Notes under the pieces: model-generated
The model's database searches: none
Seen by the model: only the letters and a program-made list of their open reading frames with translations
Told to the model about the DNA's origin: nothing
Made by a program: the position numbers and the translations under genes
Shown: positions 42,292-51,799 of the stretch, one piece after another
Numbering within the stretch: the stretch's first letter is position 1
Layout of the letters: each line of letters begins with the position of its first letter
Source of the DNA: Burkholderiales bacterium
GTDB lineage: Bacteria > Pseudomonadota > Gammaproteobacteria > Burkholderiales > Burkholderiaceae_C
Direction: 5' to 3'
Length of the DNA: 64,000 bases
Assembly: GCA_003963115.1 (NCBI GenBank)
Contig: RXJQ01000008.1
Coordinates: 1-64,000, forward strand

Positions 42292-45200
42292 AGCAGCTCA
42301 ACCTTTCCGAATGGGCGCTCAAGCACCAGCAGATGATCGCCTTCCTGCTGCTGCTTCTGTCCGTCACCGGCGTATTGGCTTATGTGAGCCTGGGCCAAAA
42401 GGAGGACCCCGAGTTCACGATCAAAACGATGGTCGTGCAGGCCTACTGGCCAGGCAGTTCCTCGCAGCAGATGGCAGACCAGGTCACCGACAAGATTGAA
42501 AAGAAACTGCAGGAGATCGCCGAGATCGACTACACGGCCACCTACGTTCGCCCCGGCGAGACACAGATCAAGGTGAACCTGCGCGAAGCGACGGCGCCCA
42601 AGGCGGTGCCGGACGTCTGGTACCAGGTGCGCAAGAAGGTGGGCGACATCCGCCATACACTGCCGCCCGGCGTGCAGGGGCCCTTCTTCAACGATGAGTT
42701 CGGCGACACCTTCGGCAACCTCTACGCCCTCACCGGCGACGGCTTCAGCAACGCTCAACTGCGTGAGTTCGCCGATGCAGCGCGCAATGAGTTCCTGCGC
42801 GTGGCCGACGTCAACAAGGTCGATCTGGTTGGCAAGCAGGACGAGAAAATCTACGTCGAGACATCGAACGCGAAGCTCGCATCGCTGGGCATCGACCCAG
42901 CGCTGATCGCCTCGACGCTGGCGCAGACCAACGCGGTCGCGGCCGCCGGCACTGTGCAGACCACGGGCGAGCAGGTCCGGCTGACCGTGAGCGGCGAATT
43001 TGATTCGATCGAGGGCATCCGCAACATCGGCATCCACGCGGGCAACCGCACGTTCCGGCTGGGCGACATCGCGACCGTGAGGCGCGGCTTCGTCGACCCG
43101 GCCACCGCGAAGATGCGCTTCAACGGGCAGGAGTCCATCGGCTTGGCAGTGAGCATGCGCAAGGGCGGCGACGTGATCCGCCTTGGCAAGCAGCTTGATG
43201 AGACCGTCAAGCACATCCAGGCCAGCATGCCAGTGGGCGTGCAGATCCACGCGGTCAGCGACCAGCCGCGCGTCGTCGAGGAATCGGTGCACGAGTTCAA
43301 GAAGAGCCTGGCCGAGGCGGTCATCATCGTGCTGGCGGTCAGCTTCTTGTCGCTGGGGGTACGCACCGGCCTGGTGGTTGCGCTGTGCATCCCCCTGGTG
43401 CTTGCACTGACCTTCCTTGCCATGTATTTGCTGGACATCGACCTGCAGCGCATCTCGCTGGGGGCCTTGATCATCGCGCTGGGCCTGCTGGTCGATGATG
43501 CGATCATTGCCGTCGAGATGATGGCGCTCAAGCTCGAACAGGGCTGGGACAAGTTCCGCGCCGCGACCTATGCCTATACCGCGACGGCTTTCCCGATGCT
43601 CACGGGCACGCTGATCACGGCGGCCGGCTTCCTGCCAGTGGGTTTTGCGAAGTCAGGGACCGGCGAGTACGTCAATTCGCTCTTCCAGGTCGTCGGCATC
43701 TCGCTGGTGCTGTCGTGGATCGTCGCCGTGCTGTTCACGCCCTACATCGGCTTCAAGCTGCTGAAGGAGGAAGCGCATGCGCATCACGACGAGGACGCGG
43801 TGTACCAGCGTGGCTTCTACCTGCACTTTCGCCGTTTCATCCACTTCTGCCTGACCCACCGGGGCTGGGTGGTGGGCATCACGCTCGTGGCCTTCGTGGG
43901 CTCGATCGCCTTGTTCAAGCTGGTACCGCAGCAGTTCTTCCCAGCCTCGGACCGGCCTGAACTGATGGTGGACTTGTGGATGCCGCAAGCCTCGACCTTC
44001 GAGGCCAGCTCGCGCGAGGTGCAACGTCTGGAGGCCTACCTCAAGGGCGATGCCGACGTGGTGGCCGTGACGAGCTATGTGGGCAACGGCAGCCCGCGCT
44101 TCTATCTGCCGCTGGATGCACAAACGCCCAATTTGAACCTGGGCGAGATGATGGTCATGACCAAAGGTGGCCAGGCGCGGGAACGCGTGCTCGACAAGAT
44201 CCGGCGCCTGTTCGATCAGGATCTGCCCAATGTGCGTGGCCGCGTCAATCGACTTGAAAACGGGCCGCCGGTGGGCTACCCCGTGCAGTTCCGCGTCTAT
44301 GGCAACGACCTTGGCCGCGTCGCCGAGATCGGTGCACGTGTCGCGATGCTGGTGCGCTCTGACCCGCATGTGCGGCATGTGAACCAGGACTGGGGCGAGC
44401 GGACCAAACGGGTCCGTGTGGACGTCGACCAGGACAAGGCGCGGGCGCTGGGCATCACCTCGCACCAGATCAAGGTGGCGCTGGAGGGCTCGCTCTCGGG
44501 TACGCCGATCACGCAGTACCGCGAAGGTGACCAGGGTCTTGATGTCGTCGCACGGCTCGTGCAGCCGGAACGCACCGATCTGAACAACCTGAAGGACGCC
44601 AAGATCTACCTGCGTGATGGCAAGTTCATACCTGTCTCGCAGGTGGCGCGACTGACACTGGACAGCGAGGACAGCCAGCTCTGGCGCCGCAACCGGGTGC
44701 CCACGCTGACCGTGCGCGCCGACATCGCCGGTGCCGAAGCGCCCGATGTGACACTCGCCCTGCTGCCCAAGATCGAGGCCCTGGCCAAGGGGCTGCCCCT
44801 GGGCTATGGCGTGGACGTTGGCGGGGCCTACGAGTCAAGCGAGAAAGCGCAGAAGTCCATCTTCGCGGTCATGCCGGCGACCGTTGTGGCCGTGCTGGTG
44901 CTGCTGATGCTCCAGTTGCAGGACATGAAAAAGATGGCATTGGTGCTGCTGACCGCGCCGCTCGGCTTGATCGGCGTCAGCGTGATCCTCGCGGCTTTCC
45001 AGATCCCGTTCGGCTTCGTGGCCATGCTGGGCGTGATCGCGCTGGCAGGCATGATCATCCGCAACTCGGTGATCCTGGTCGTGCAGATCGATCAGGATCT
45101 GGCAAGCGGCACGCCCATATGGGGCGCCATCGTCGAATCAGCGGTACGCCGCCTGCGTCCGATCGTCCTGACCGCACTGGCCGCCATCCTGGCCATGATC

Positions 45201-45350
45201 CCGCTGACCCACTCGGTCTTCTGGGGGCCGATGGCGTGGGCGATCATGGGTGGCCTGGCTGTGGCCACGCTGCTGACCCTCGTCTTCCTGCCGGCGCTGT
45301 ACGCCACCTTCTATGGCGCGAAGCAGCCGCCAACTCTTGACGCCCATTGA
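42288..45350 (+). CDS. RND-family efflux pump inner-membrane subunit
   Basis: 1020 residues, the size of AcrB/MexB-type pumps. Twelve TM helices with two large periplasmic loops. The proton-relay Asp pair is present in TM4 (GLLVDDAIIAVEMM). The first periplasmic part contains PGSSSQQMADQVTDKIEKKL and the second starts near residue 560. The sequence is nearer to the acriflavin-resistance-type HAE1/HAE3-like pumps with a short N-terminal helix (ALKHQQMIAFLLLLLSVTGV) than to E. coli AcrB itself. It works as a trimer with the adaptor and the TolC-like channel in the same operon. Substrates could be hydrophobic compounds, perhaps products or substrates of the neighbouring pathway. Confidence 0.93.
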   Translation: MKQLNLSEWALKHQQMIAFLLLLLSVTGVLAYVSLGQKEDPEFTIKTMVVQAYWPGSSSQQMADQVTDKIEKKLQEIAEIDYTATYVRPGETQIKVNLREATAPKAVPDVWYQVRKKVGDIRHTLPPGVQGPFFNDEFGDTFGNLYALTGDGFSNAQLREFADAARNEFLRVADVNKVDLVGKQDEKIYVETSNAKLASLGIDPALIASTLAQTNAVAAAGTVQTTGEQVRLTVSGEFDSIEGIRNIGIHAGNRTFRLGDIATVRRGFVDPATAKMRFNGQESIGLAVSMRKGGDVIRLGKQLDETVKHIQASMPVGVQIHAVSDQPRVVEESVHEFKKSLAEAVIIVLAVSFLSLGVRTGLVVALCIPLVLALTFLAMYLLDIDLQRISLGALIIALGLLVDDAIIAVEMMALKLEQGWDKFRAATYAYTATAFPMLTGTLITAAGFLPVGFAKSGTGEYVNSLFQVVGISLVLSWIVAVLFTPYIGFKLLKEEAHAHHDEDAVYQRGFYLHFRRFIHFCLTHRGWVVGITLVAFVGSIALFKLVPQQFFPASDRPELMVDLWMPQASTFEASSREVQRLEAYLKGDADVVAVTSYVGNGSPRFYLPLDAQTPNLNLGEMMVMTKGGQARERVLDKIRRLFDQDLPNVRGRVNRLENGPPVGYPVQFRVYGNDLGRVAEIGARVAMLVRSDPHVRHVNQDWGERTKRVRVDVDQDKARALGITSHQIKVALEGSLSGTPITQYREGDQGLDVVARLVQPERTDLNNLKDAKIYLRDGKFIPVSQVARLTLDSEDSQLWRRNRVPTLTVRADIAGAEAPDVTLALLPKIEALAKGLPLGYGVDVGGAYESSEKAQKSIFAVMPATVVAVLVLLMLQLQDMKKMALVLLTAPLGLIGVSVILAAFQIPFGFVAMLGVIALAGMIIRNSVILVVQIDQDLASGTPIWGAIVESAVRRLRPIVLTALAAILAMIPLTHSVFWGPMAWAIMGGLAVATLLTLVFLPALYATFYGAKQPPTLDAH

Positions 45351-45369
45351 GGCGAGGAAAGCACAGGCT

Positions 45370-46728
45370 ATGAAAGTCAAACACATGGCGGCACGTTGTG
45401 CCGTACTGGCAGCACTGGGCCTGCCGCTTGCCTCGGCACAGGCGATCGACCTCATGGGGGCCTACGACCACGCGCTGAGTCACGACCCCTCCAAGCTCGC
45501 GGCCGATGAGGCCGTCGCAGCCGGTCGCGAGAAGGCCCTGCAGGGCGACGCGCTGCTGCGCCCCCGGGTCGGCTTGCAGGCAGGCGTGAGCCGCATCGAC
45601 AATCACACGTCAACCACCGTGCCGGCCGCGTTCTCGTCCATCGTGCCTTCACACAGCAACGGCACGGTCCAGCAGGCCACCTTGCAACTGACACAGCCGC
45701 TGCATGACGCAACAGCGCGTGCCGAAAAAGCGCAACTGCACCAGCAAACGGCGATGGCGGAAACCCAGTTCGATCAGTCACGGCAAGACCTCGCGCAGCG
45801 TGTCGCGCAGACCTACTTCGGTGTGCTGCTGGCCGAAGAGGCCTTGCGCGTCGTGCAGGCCGAGAAAGCCGCGATCGGCCAGCAGCGCGACCGGGCACAG
45901 GCCCGCTTCGACGTGGGCCGCGGCAAGGTGACGGACCTGCAGGAAGCGCAGGCGCGCTACGACCAGGTTCTGACCAAGGAAATCGCGGCCCGCAGCACAC
46001 TGGACCTGCGACGCGCGCAGTTCCAAGAGACAAGCGGCCTGCCGGCAGAGGGGCTTGCCCAACTGGCTCCCGGTCTCGTGCCCATGCCGCCGGAGCCCGA
46101 CGACCTCACCGCCTGGCAAGTGCGCGGCGAGGACCACAACACGGCGGCGCGCGTCAAGCGATCAGAGTTGGACGTTGCCAAGGCCGAAATCGAGAAGCAC
46201 CGGCTTTCCGGCCGCCCCACACTCAACCTCGTCGCAAGCTACACGGCGCAAGGCCAGAGTGGCGGGCTGTCGCCGCTGGCGACGCCCGACAATGAGCGCA
46301 CCGCCTTGGTTGGGCTGCAATTGAACATCCCGCTGTACGCAGGCGGTGCCCTGGACTCGCGCGAGCGCGAAGCCCTGGCTCGCCAGCGGCAGGCCGAGCA
46401 GGAGTTGGCCGCGACCCGCCGCGATGTCCGCCTCCAGGTGCAGGATGCCTATCTCGCGGTGAAGACGGGTGTCTCACGCATTGCCTCGTTCTCGCAGTCG
46501 CTGGTGTCGGCGCGCACCGCGCTGGAAGCGACCACGCTGGGCCGTGACGTCGGCACCCGCACCGAGCTCGACGTGCTCGACGCACAGCAACGTGTCTTCG
46601 CAGCGGAACTCGATCTGGCGCAAGCGCGCTTCGACTACCTGCTGGGCCGCGTGCGCCTGGCCGCAGCCACGGGCGAGTTGGACGAAGCCGATCTGCGTGT
46701 GCTCAATGGCTGGCTGGTGACAAGATGA
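45370..46728 (+). CDS. TolC-family outer-membrane channel
   Basis: 452 residues. The ATG at 45370 gives a signal peptide (RCAVLAALGLPLASAQA) and is preceded by GAGGAAAG; the longer frame upstream runs into the pump gene. Two OEP repeats: the first begins IDLMGAYDHALSHDP, the second LDVAKAEIEKHR. Coiled-coil helices with LAQRVAQTYFGVLLAEE and LRDV-type periodicity form the periplasmic tunnel. QLNIPLYAGGALDSREREAL is the typical equatorial/beta-barrel segment. It is more like the TolC of type I and RND systems than like OprM, and has no lipobox. It completes the tripartite pump. Confidence 0.9.
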   Translation: MKVKHMAARCAVLAALGLPLASAQAIDLMGAYDHALSHDPSKLAADEAVAAGREKALQGDALLRPRVGLQAGVSRIDNHTSTTVPAAFSSIVPSHSNGTVQQATLQLTQPLHDATARAEKAQLHQQTAMAETQFDQSRQDLAQRVAQTYFGVLLAEEALRVVQAEKAAIGQQRDRAQARFDVGRGKVTDLQEAQARYDQVLTKEIAARSTLDLRRAQFQETSGLPAEGLAQLAPGLVPMPPEPDDLTAWQVRGEDHNTAARVKRSELDVAKAEIEKHRLSGRPTLNLVASYTAQGQSGGLSPLATPDNERTALVGLQLNIPLYAGGALDSREREALARQRQAEQELAATRRDVRLQVQDAYLAVKTGVSRIASFSQSLVSARTALEATTLGRDVGTRTELDVLDAQQRVFAAELDLAQARFDYLLGRVRLAAATGELDEADLRVLNGWLVTR

Positions 46729-48143
46729 GCCGCCTCGCGCGTGGCGTGCTGTCGATGGCGGCCGCGCTGACCCTGACTGCCTGCTCGACGACACGGCCCT
46801 GGGAGAACCAGCCGATCAAGGCGGACTCTCCGAGCGCATCGACGCCGATCATCGCGCCTGCCGTCGATGCAGCTGGTTTGCCAACGGCGCCTGCCATCAT
46901 CGCCGCGGTCACGCTCTCGGGTGGAGGCGCGCGCGCGGCTGCCTTTGGCCTTGGTGTGCTGCAGGAGTTGAAGGACACGCCATTCACCTTGAACGGCCGA
47001 CAAACCAATCTGCTGGATGAGGTGGGGCTGATCAGCGGCGTCTCGGGCGGTAGCATCCTGGCAAGTTACTACGCGGCCTTTGGGGACGAGGTCTTCACGC
47101 ACTTCGAGCGCGATTTCCTGCTGGTGAACTTCCAGTCCTCGCTGATGTGGCATCTCGCCTCGCCGGACAGCTTGTACAGTCTCACCTCACCCTGGTGGGG
47201 ACGCAGCAACATTGTCGCGCAGCGTCTGGACACCGTTTTTCGCGGCACGACCTTTGGCGATCTGCGGCAAAAGCGACCCAAGCCACGCCTGCTCGTCACC
47301 GCCACCGACTTGACCACTGGCGCGCCCTTCGAGTTCACGCCGGAACAGTTTGCGCTGATCTGCTCCGACCTGGACAGCGTGCCGCTGTCGTTCGCGGTCG
47401 CAGCTTCCTCCGCCGTGCCGATCCTGCTGAGCCCTGTCACCGTGCACAACTATGCGGGCACCTGCCCGCAATCGGCCAGGATTGGCGATCAGGTACCCAT
47501 GGATGGCAACCTAGCGGCGCGCCTGAGGCACCTCATCGCACAGAGCTACCAGGACGCCATGCAAAGGCCCTACATCCACCTTGTTGACGGCGGCCTCGTC
47601 GACAACCTTGGGGTTCGCAGCTTGATCGACCGCCTCATCGCCGGCGGTTCGTTGGGAGCGAGCTTTCGCGCATTGCCGCCGGGATCCGTGCACAAGATCG
47701 TGCTGATCAGCGTGAACTCGGAACGCGATACCGCCGACCGCATCGACACAAGCGACCGTGTGCCCAGTATCGGCCAGGTGCTGGACTCGCTGGTCTTCGG
47801 CGCGGGATCGAGGCTGACGACAGAGACGACGGAGATGGTGAACGATGTCGCGCACCGCTTGTCCGAAGATCTCCGGGCCGACCGGAGCCGGCCAGGGAGC
47901 CCGTTCGCGCAGGATGCGGAGATTCACGTGATCAACGTCAGCCTGCGCGCGCTGCGCGACCCGACCATCAGGCAATCGCTCATGCATGTGCCCACTGCGC
48001 TCACGATCCTGCCCATTCAGGTTCGTCGATTGCAAATCGCCGGCCGTCAGGCGCTGCGCGAATCGCCGGAGTTCCAGCGGCTGCGCCGAAGCCTCTCAGC
48101 AGAACCGGAGACGGCTCTGGCAGACATGCCGGCCATACCCTGA
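46725..48143 (+). CDS. Patatin-like phospholipase, lipoprotein
   Basis: 472 residues. Lipoprotein signal with lipobox LTAC near residue 20. Catalytic motifs are complete: oxyanion loop SGGGARAAAF, nucleophile GVSGGS (Ser107) and the Asp dyad in DGGLVDNLG (Asp288). The start lies inside the TolC stop (ATGA), so it is translated with the efflux operon. Patatin enzymes hydrolyse phospholipids or acyl esters. A periplasmic, lipid-anchored form encoded in a pump operon suggests outer-membrane lipid repair or ester hydrolysis of exported compounds. Both are guesses. Confidence 0.88.
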   Translation: MSRLARGVLSMAAALTLTACSTTRPWENQPIKADSPSASTPIIAPAVDAAGLPTAPAIIAAVTLSGGGARAAAFGLGVLQELKDTPFTLNGRQTNLLDEVGLISGVSGGSILASYYAAFGDEVFTHFERDFLLVNFQSSLMWHLASPDSLYSLTSPWWGRSNIVAQRLDTVFRGTTFGDLRQKRPKPRLLVTATDLTTGAPFEFTPEQFALICSDLDSVPLSFAVAASSAVPILLSPVTVHNYAGTCPQSARIGDQVPMDGNLAARLRHLIAQSYQDAMQRPYIHLVDGGLVDNLGVRSLIDRLIAGGSLGASFRALPPGSVHKIVLISVNSERDTADRIDTSDRVPSIGQVLDSLVFGAGSRLTTETTEMVNDVAHRLSEDLRADRSRPGSPFAQDAEIHVINVSLRALRDPTIRQSLMHVPTALTILPIQVRRLQIAGRQALRESPEFQRLRRSLSAEPETALADMPAIP

Positions 48144-48245
48144 TCGTGCGCAACTGACCAGCCTGCCACCGCTGGTACAAGTAGCTGTGTTGGTGGTCTT
48201 ACATCGCGTCGCCTTCGTGGCCTCAGTACTGGAACAGGTGGTTTG

Positions 48246-49010
48246 ATGCCTCATACCCGCCCAATATCTGTCCATACGTCAACCTACGACACGGTTGACA
48301 ATGACACGCTGCTGAACGTTCGGCGCATTCGGCTGGCGCTCGAGCGCAGCCCGCACGCCAAGACGCTGCCCGGGGCGTTTCTGGACCGCCTTGCCCGGCT
48401 TGGCCGCGTCGAGCGCCATACCGAGGGCGAACTGATCCATGCCGCTTGGCAGCCTGTGCACAAGCTCTGGCTGGTGCTTTCGGGCGGGCTGCGCGTGACA
48501 CAAATGGACGATCACGGTCATGCCCTGACCATCGCGGTGCTCGGTGAAGGCAGCTACTTTGGCTCGGGATCGCTCGTCCATGATGGCGAGGTTGAGAAGT
48601 CCGAGGCGCACGCCATCGGCGACACACATTTGGCGGTCTTCGGGTTGGCACAACTGGAGCGCGAGTTCGCCACCGACAAGGAAATGACGCAACACAGAAT
48701 GCGCTTGCTCCACAGGCGCTTCTCGGCGCTCACTGAGCTCTACCGCGACGCGTTAACCGTGCCGCTACCACAACGCCTGGCGCGGCGCCTGGCCAGTCAG
48801 GCACTGGCGGCGGGTCGAGGCCCTGAAATCGAGTTGCGGGGCTCGCAGGCTGATCTGTCGCAAATGCTGGGAGCAAGCCGCTCAAGAGTGAACACCGAAC
48901 TGCGTCGGCTCGAGCTTGCGGGGATCGTGCGCGTCGGCTACCGCAAGATCGTGGTCCGCGATTTGGAGCTGCTTCGAGCCGCCGCTGGTGCGGACGTGAT
49001 GCCCCTGTAG
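48246..49010 (+). CDS. Crp/Fnr-family transcriptional regulator (no Fe-S cysteines)
   Basis: 254 residues. The cyclic-nucleotide-binding-type beta-roll spans about 40-150 (GELIHAAWQPVHKLWLVLSG; AVLGEGSYFGSGSLVHDGE). The C-terminal winged helix has SQADLSQMLGASRSRVNTEL and RVGYRKIVV. It lacks the N-terminal Cys cluster of FNR, and the cAMP-contact residues of Crp are not obvious, so the ligand is unknown. It follows the patatin gene by 102 bases in the same direction and may be the last gene of the efflux region. Confidence 0.85.
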   Translation: MPHTRPISVHTSTYDTVDNDTLLNVRRIRLALERSPHAKTLPGAFLDRLARLGRVERHTEGELIHAAWQPVHKLWLVLSGGLRVTQMDDHGHALTIAVLGEGSYFGSGSLVHDGEVEKSEAHAIGDTHLAVFGLAQLEREFATDKEMTQHRMRLLHRRFSALTELYRDALTVPLPQRLARRLASQALAAGRGPEIELRGSQADLSQMLGASRSRVNTELRRLELAGIVRVGYRKIVVRDLELLRAAAGADVMPL

Positions 49011-49185
49011 CCCCTGTCGCGCCTGCGCCGCGCGGAAATGTGCGCAAACGCTCAATTGTGTCCGACGGGGCAATTCGTCGCCTCCCCCTGTGAGAGCATG
49101 AGCCCATGCAGTACCCCCTTGAGCCAGCCTTGAGTTCAGATGGTCGAAACCTTCGGCTGCGTTGCAATTTGCTGCCGACGTGCAA

Positions 49186-51774
49186 ATGAACAGCGCGCAG
49201 ATACCCGATGACCGAGAGGCCATGGCCACGGGATCTGCCATGATGCCGGCGCGGAAGTCCATCACCGGGCATGCCTGGGGGCTGGTTTTCCTCGCCATCG
49301 CGACGGTCCTGCTGTTGCCGCTGACACAGTCTATGGCACTGAACGACCTGTCGCTGCCCATGCTCATTCGCCTGCACGCTTCAGTCAAGATGGTCGGCGC
49401 GGCAATCGCTTTTGCGATCTTTCTCTTGACCTGGAACACACGTCGGGGACAGCCGATCAACTTCGTGCACGTGGGCTTTGGCTTCCTTGCGGCCGCCGTG
49501 CTTGGCACCGCGCAGATCGTGATGTTGCCGGCCATATCAGGATTGGCGCTCGATCATGATCTGCACACCATGGTGGTACTGAGGCTCGGTGCCGACAGCG
49601 CCGTCACCGGCGCGCTGTTGGCGGCCGCGTTCGGCCCTTCTCGCCCGGATTCGGCGCGTGCCTACCGCATGGACATGGCGCTCGCGGCCGTTGGCGTCGT
49701 GCTCACCATCATGCTGGCCATGGCCGCGTCAAATTGGGCACACTCGACCATGCAAACCGCTGCGCACGTGGCATTGGCGCAGGCATTGCTCGTACTCGCC
49801 ATGGCGGCGCTTTTGCTCAGACGCTATTGGCGTGGCCAGACCGCCTTCGGCTTGCTGACCTTGGCGGCATTGCTTTACGCGACCGGCATGGCATGCAGCT
49901 TCAGTCTCCCCCTGGAAGACATGCCCAAGATCCACCTCGACGATGCATACAAGGCACTCGCCTGCCTGTTGGTGTATCGGGCGCTATTCCGAGAAGGCGT
50001 GCTGGCACCTTGGCGGCATCTTGTCGAATCAGGTCGTGCAGTGGAAGAGGATCGGCAACGGTACAGGCAACTGTTCGACAGTGCGCCTGATGGCCTCTTG
50101 CTGGTCGATGCGGCGGGCACCATTGTCGAAGCGAATCCGTCTGCAGCAAAAATGTTCGGCTGGTCGATCACCGACATGACGGGACAGCCGATAGAGACTT
50201 TGATACCCCGGAAACAGCGTGTCGATCACGAGCAGGCAAGAGCGCGCTTTCTGAAGGCGCCGCAAGCGCGCGAAATGGGCCGCGGAGGATCGCTGTCCGC
50301 GGAGCGGCGCGACGGTAGTGCATTCTCCGTCGAGGTGGCACTGGTACCGCAGGAATTCGGCGGTGGGCGCACCACCTTGTGCATCGTGCGCGACGTGACG
50401 GAGCGGCGGCAGCTCGAACAGTCATTGATGCGCCAGGCTCTTCACGACACGCTGACCGATCTGCCCAATCGGCGCCATTTTCGCGACAGCGTCACGAAAG
50501 CACTGGCGCACGCCGAACGTCATGGAGGCACGCTGGCAGTGCTGTTCATTGACCTCGACAATTTCAAGCAAGTCAACGACACACTCGGTCACAGCCATGG
50601 CGATGAGTTGCTGCGCCAGGTGGCACACCGGCTGTGTGAAACCCTGCGCGCAGGCGACTTGCTCGCCCGCATGGGCGGTGACGAGTTTGCGCTGCTGCTG
50701 ACCGACGCCAATGTCGATAGCGTCGCGGCGGTCGCGTGCAAAGTATTGCGCGTGATGGAACCCCATTTCATTCATGCAGGGCAAACGATGAAGGTGGGCG
50801 CCAGCATCGGCATCACGATGTACCCTGAAGATGGGCGCCATATTGAAGAGCTGCTGAGCAACGCGGACCTTGCGATGTACCGCGCGAAAGGGCAAGGTCG
50901 CAACACCTGGTGCTTTTTCGAACAACGCATGACCGAGCATGTACGCGCACGCTCGGCATTGCAGCAGGATCTGGCGCGTGCGATCGAGCGTGGCCAGTTC
51001 GAGCTTGAGTTCCAGCCGCGCATGAAAGCCAGCGATGGCCTGCTGACCGGCTTTGAATCGCTGCTGAGGTGGCGACACCCTGAGCGTGGCAAGGTACCGC
51101 CCGACGTCTTCATCGCCTTGGCCGAAGAATGCGGGCAGATTGTGCCAATCGGCGAATGGGTGCTGCGCGAAAGCTGCGCACAGGCGGCCCGTTGGCGCGC
51201 TGCCGGCGTAGAAAACCTGACGATGGCCGTCAATGTGTCAACCCACCAATTGCGACATCCCGGCTTCGCGGCCATCGTCCAGCAGGCACTGCTCGACACG
51301 GGTTGGCCTGCTCAGCAACTTGAACTTGAGATCACTGAAACAGCCTTGATGCAAGACCCACGCGAGGCCGCCACACTGCTGCACCGCATCGCCTCGCTCG
51401 GCGTACGTCTCGCGGTTGACGATTTCGGCACCGGCTATTCGTCGCTGGCCTATTTGAAAGACTATCCACTGCACCGCTTGAAAGTAGACCGCAGCTTCGT
51501 GCAAGGGTTGCACGTCAACAGCAGCGACAGGGTGATCGCCACGTCCATCATTCAGCTGGCGCACGCACTGGGGCTGCAGGTCACGGCCGAAGGCATCGAA
51601 ACGCCGCAGCAGCGTGAATTTCTGGTTCAGCATCAATGCGACGAATTGCAGGGCTTTCTGTTCAGCCCGCCGATTCCCGCTTCGGCCTGCGAAGCGTGGC
51701 TGCCTCGGGCATCCCGGTCAATGTCAGGGCAGGCCAGCACGCCGGGCATTGACAGCATCCCGCGACCCGCCTGA
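49186..51774 (+). CDS. Membrane PAS-GGDEF-EAL protein (c-di-GMP turnover)
   Basis: 862 residues from the ATG at 49186 (others at 49222 and 49240 are possible). About eight TM helices form the N-terminal sensor. A PAS domain (about 290-400) starts at RQLFDSAPDGLLLVDAAGTI. The cyclase domain has an intact GGDEF (497-501) and DLDNFKQVNDTLGH. The EAL domain reads ESL (624-626) in place of EAL but keeps DDFGTGYSSL, KVDRSF and EGIE. Both activities may be present. c-di-GMP controls motility and biofilm formation. It opens a cluster with an FNR-like regulator and an Aer-like receptor. Confidence 0.9.
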   Translation: MNSAQIPDDREAMATGSAMMPARKSITGHAWGLVFLAIATVLLLPLTQSMALNDLSLPMLIRLHASVKMVGAAIAFAIFLLTWNTRRGQPINFVHVGFGFLAAAVLGTAQIVMLPAISGLALDHDLHTMVVLRLGADSAVTGALLAAAFGPSRPDSARAYRMDMALAAVGVVLTIMLAMAASNWAHSTMQTAAHVALAQALLVLAMAALLLRRYWRGQTAFGLLTLAALLYATGMACSFSLPLEDMPKIHLDDAYKALACLLVYRALFREGVLAPWRHLVESGRAVEEDRQRYRQLFDSAPDGLLLVDAAGTIVEANPSAAKMFGWSITDMTGQPIETLIPRKQRVDHEQARARFLKAPQAREMGRGGSLSAERRDGSAFSVEVALVPQEFGGGRTTLCIVRDVTERRQLEQSLMRQALHDTLTDLPNRRHFRDSVTKALAHAERHGGTLAVLFIDLDNFKQVNDTLGHSHGDELLRQVAHRLCETLRAGDLLARMGGDEFALLLTDANVDSVAAVACKVLRVMEPHFIHAGQTMKVGASIGITMYPEDGRHIEELLSNADLAMYRAKGQGRNTWCFFEQRMTEHVRARSALQQDLARAIERGQFELEFQPRMKASDGLLTGFESLLRWRHPERGKVPPDVFIALAEECGQIVPIGEWVLRESCAQAARWRAAGVENLTMAVNVSTHQLRHPGFAAIVQQALLDTGWPAQQLELEITETALMQDPREAATLLHRIASLGVRLAVDDFGTGYSSLAYLKDYPLHRLKVDRSFVQGLHVNSSDRVIATSIIQLAHALGLQVTAEGIETPQQREFLVQHQCDELQGFLFSPPIPASACEAWLPRASRSMSGQASTPGIDSIPRPA

Positions 51775-51799
51775 GACTTGCCTCTTTTGCCTGCGCGAC

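Noticed and set aside
42072..43292. 406-codon minus-strand frame opposite the RND genes
   Set aside because: It spans the junction of two coupled, clearly real genes and has a shadow-like composition.
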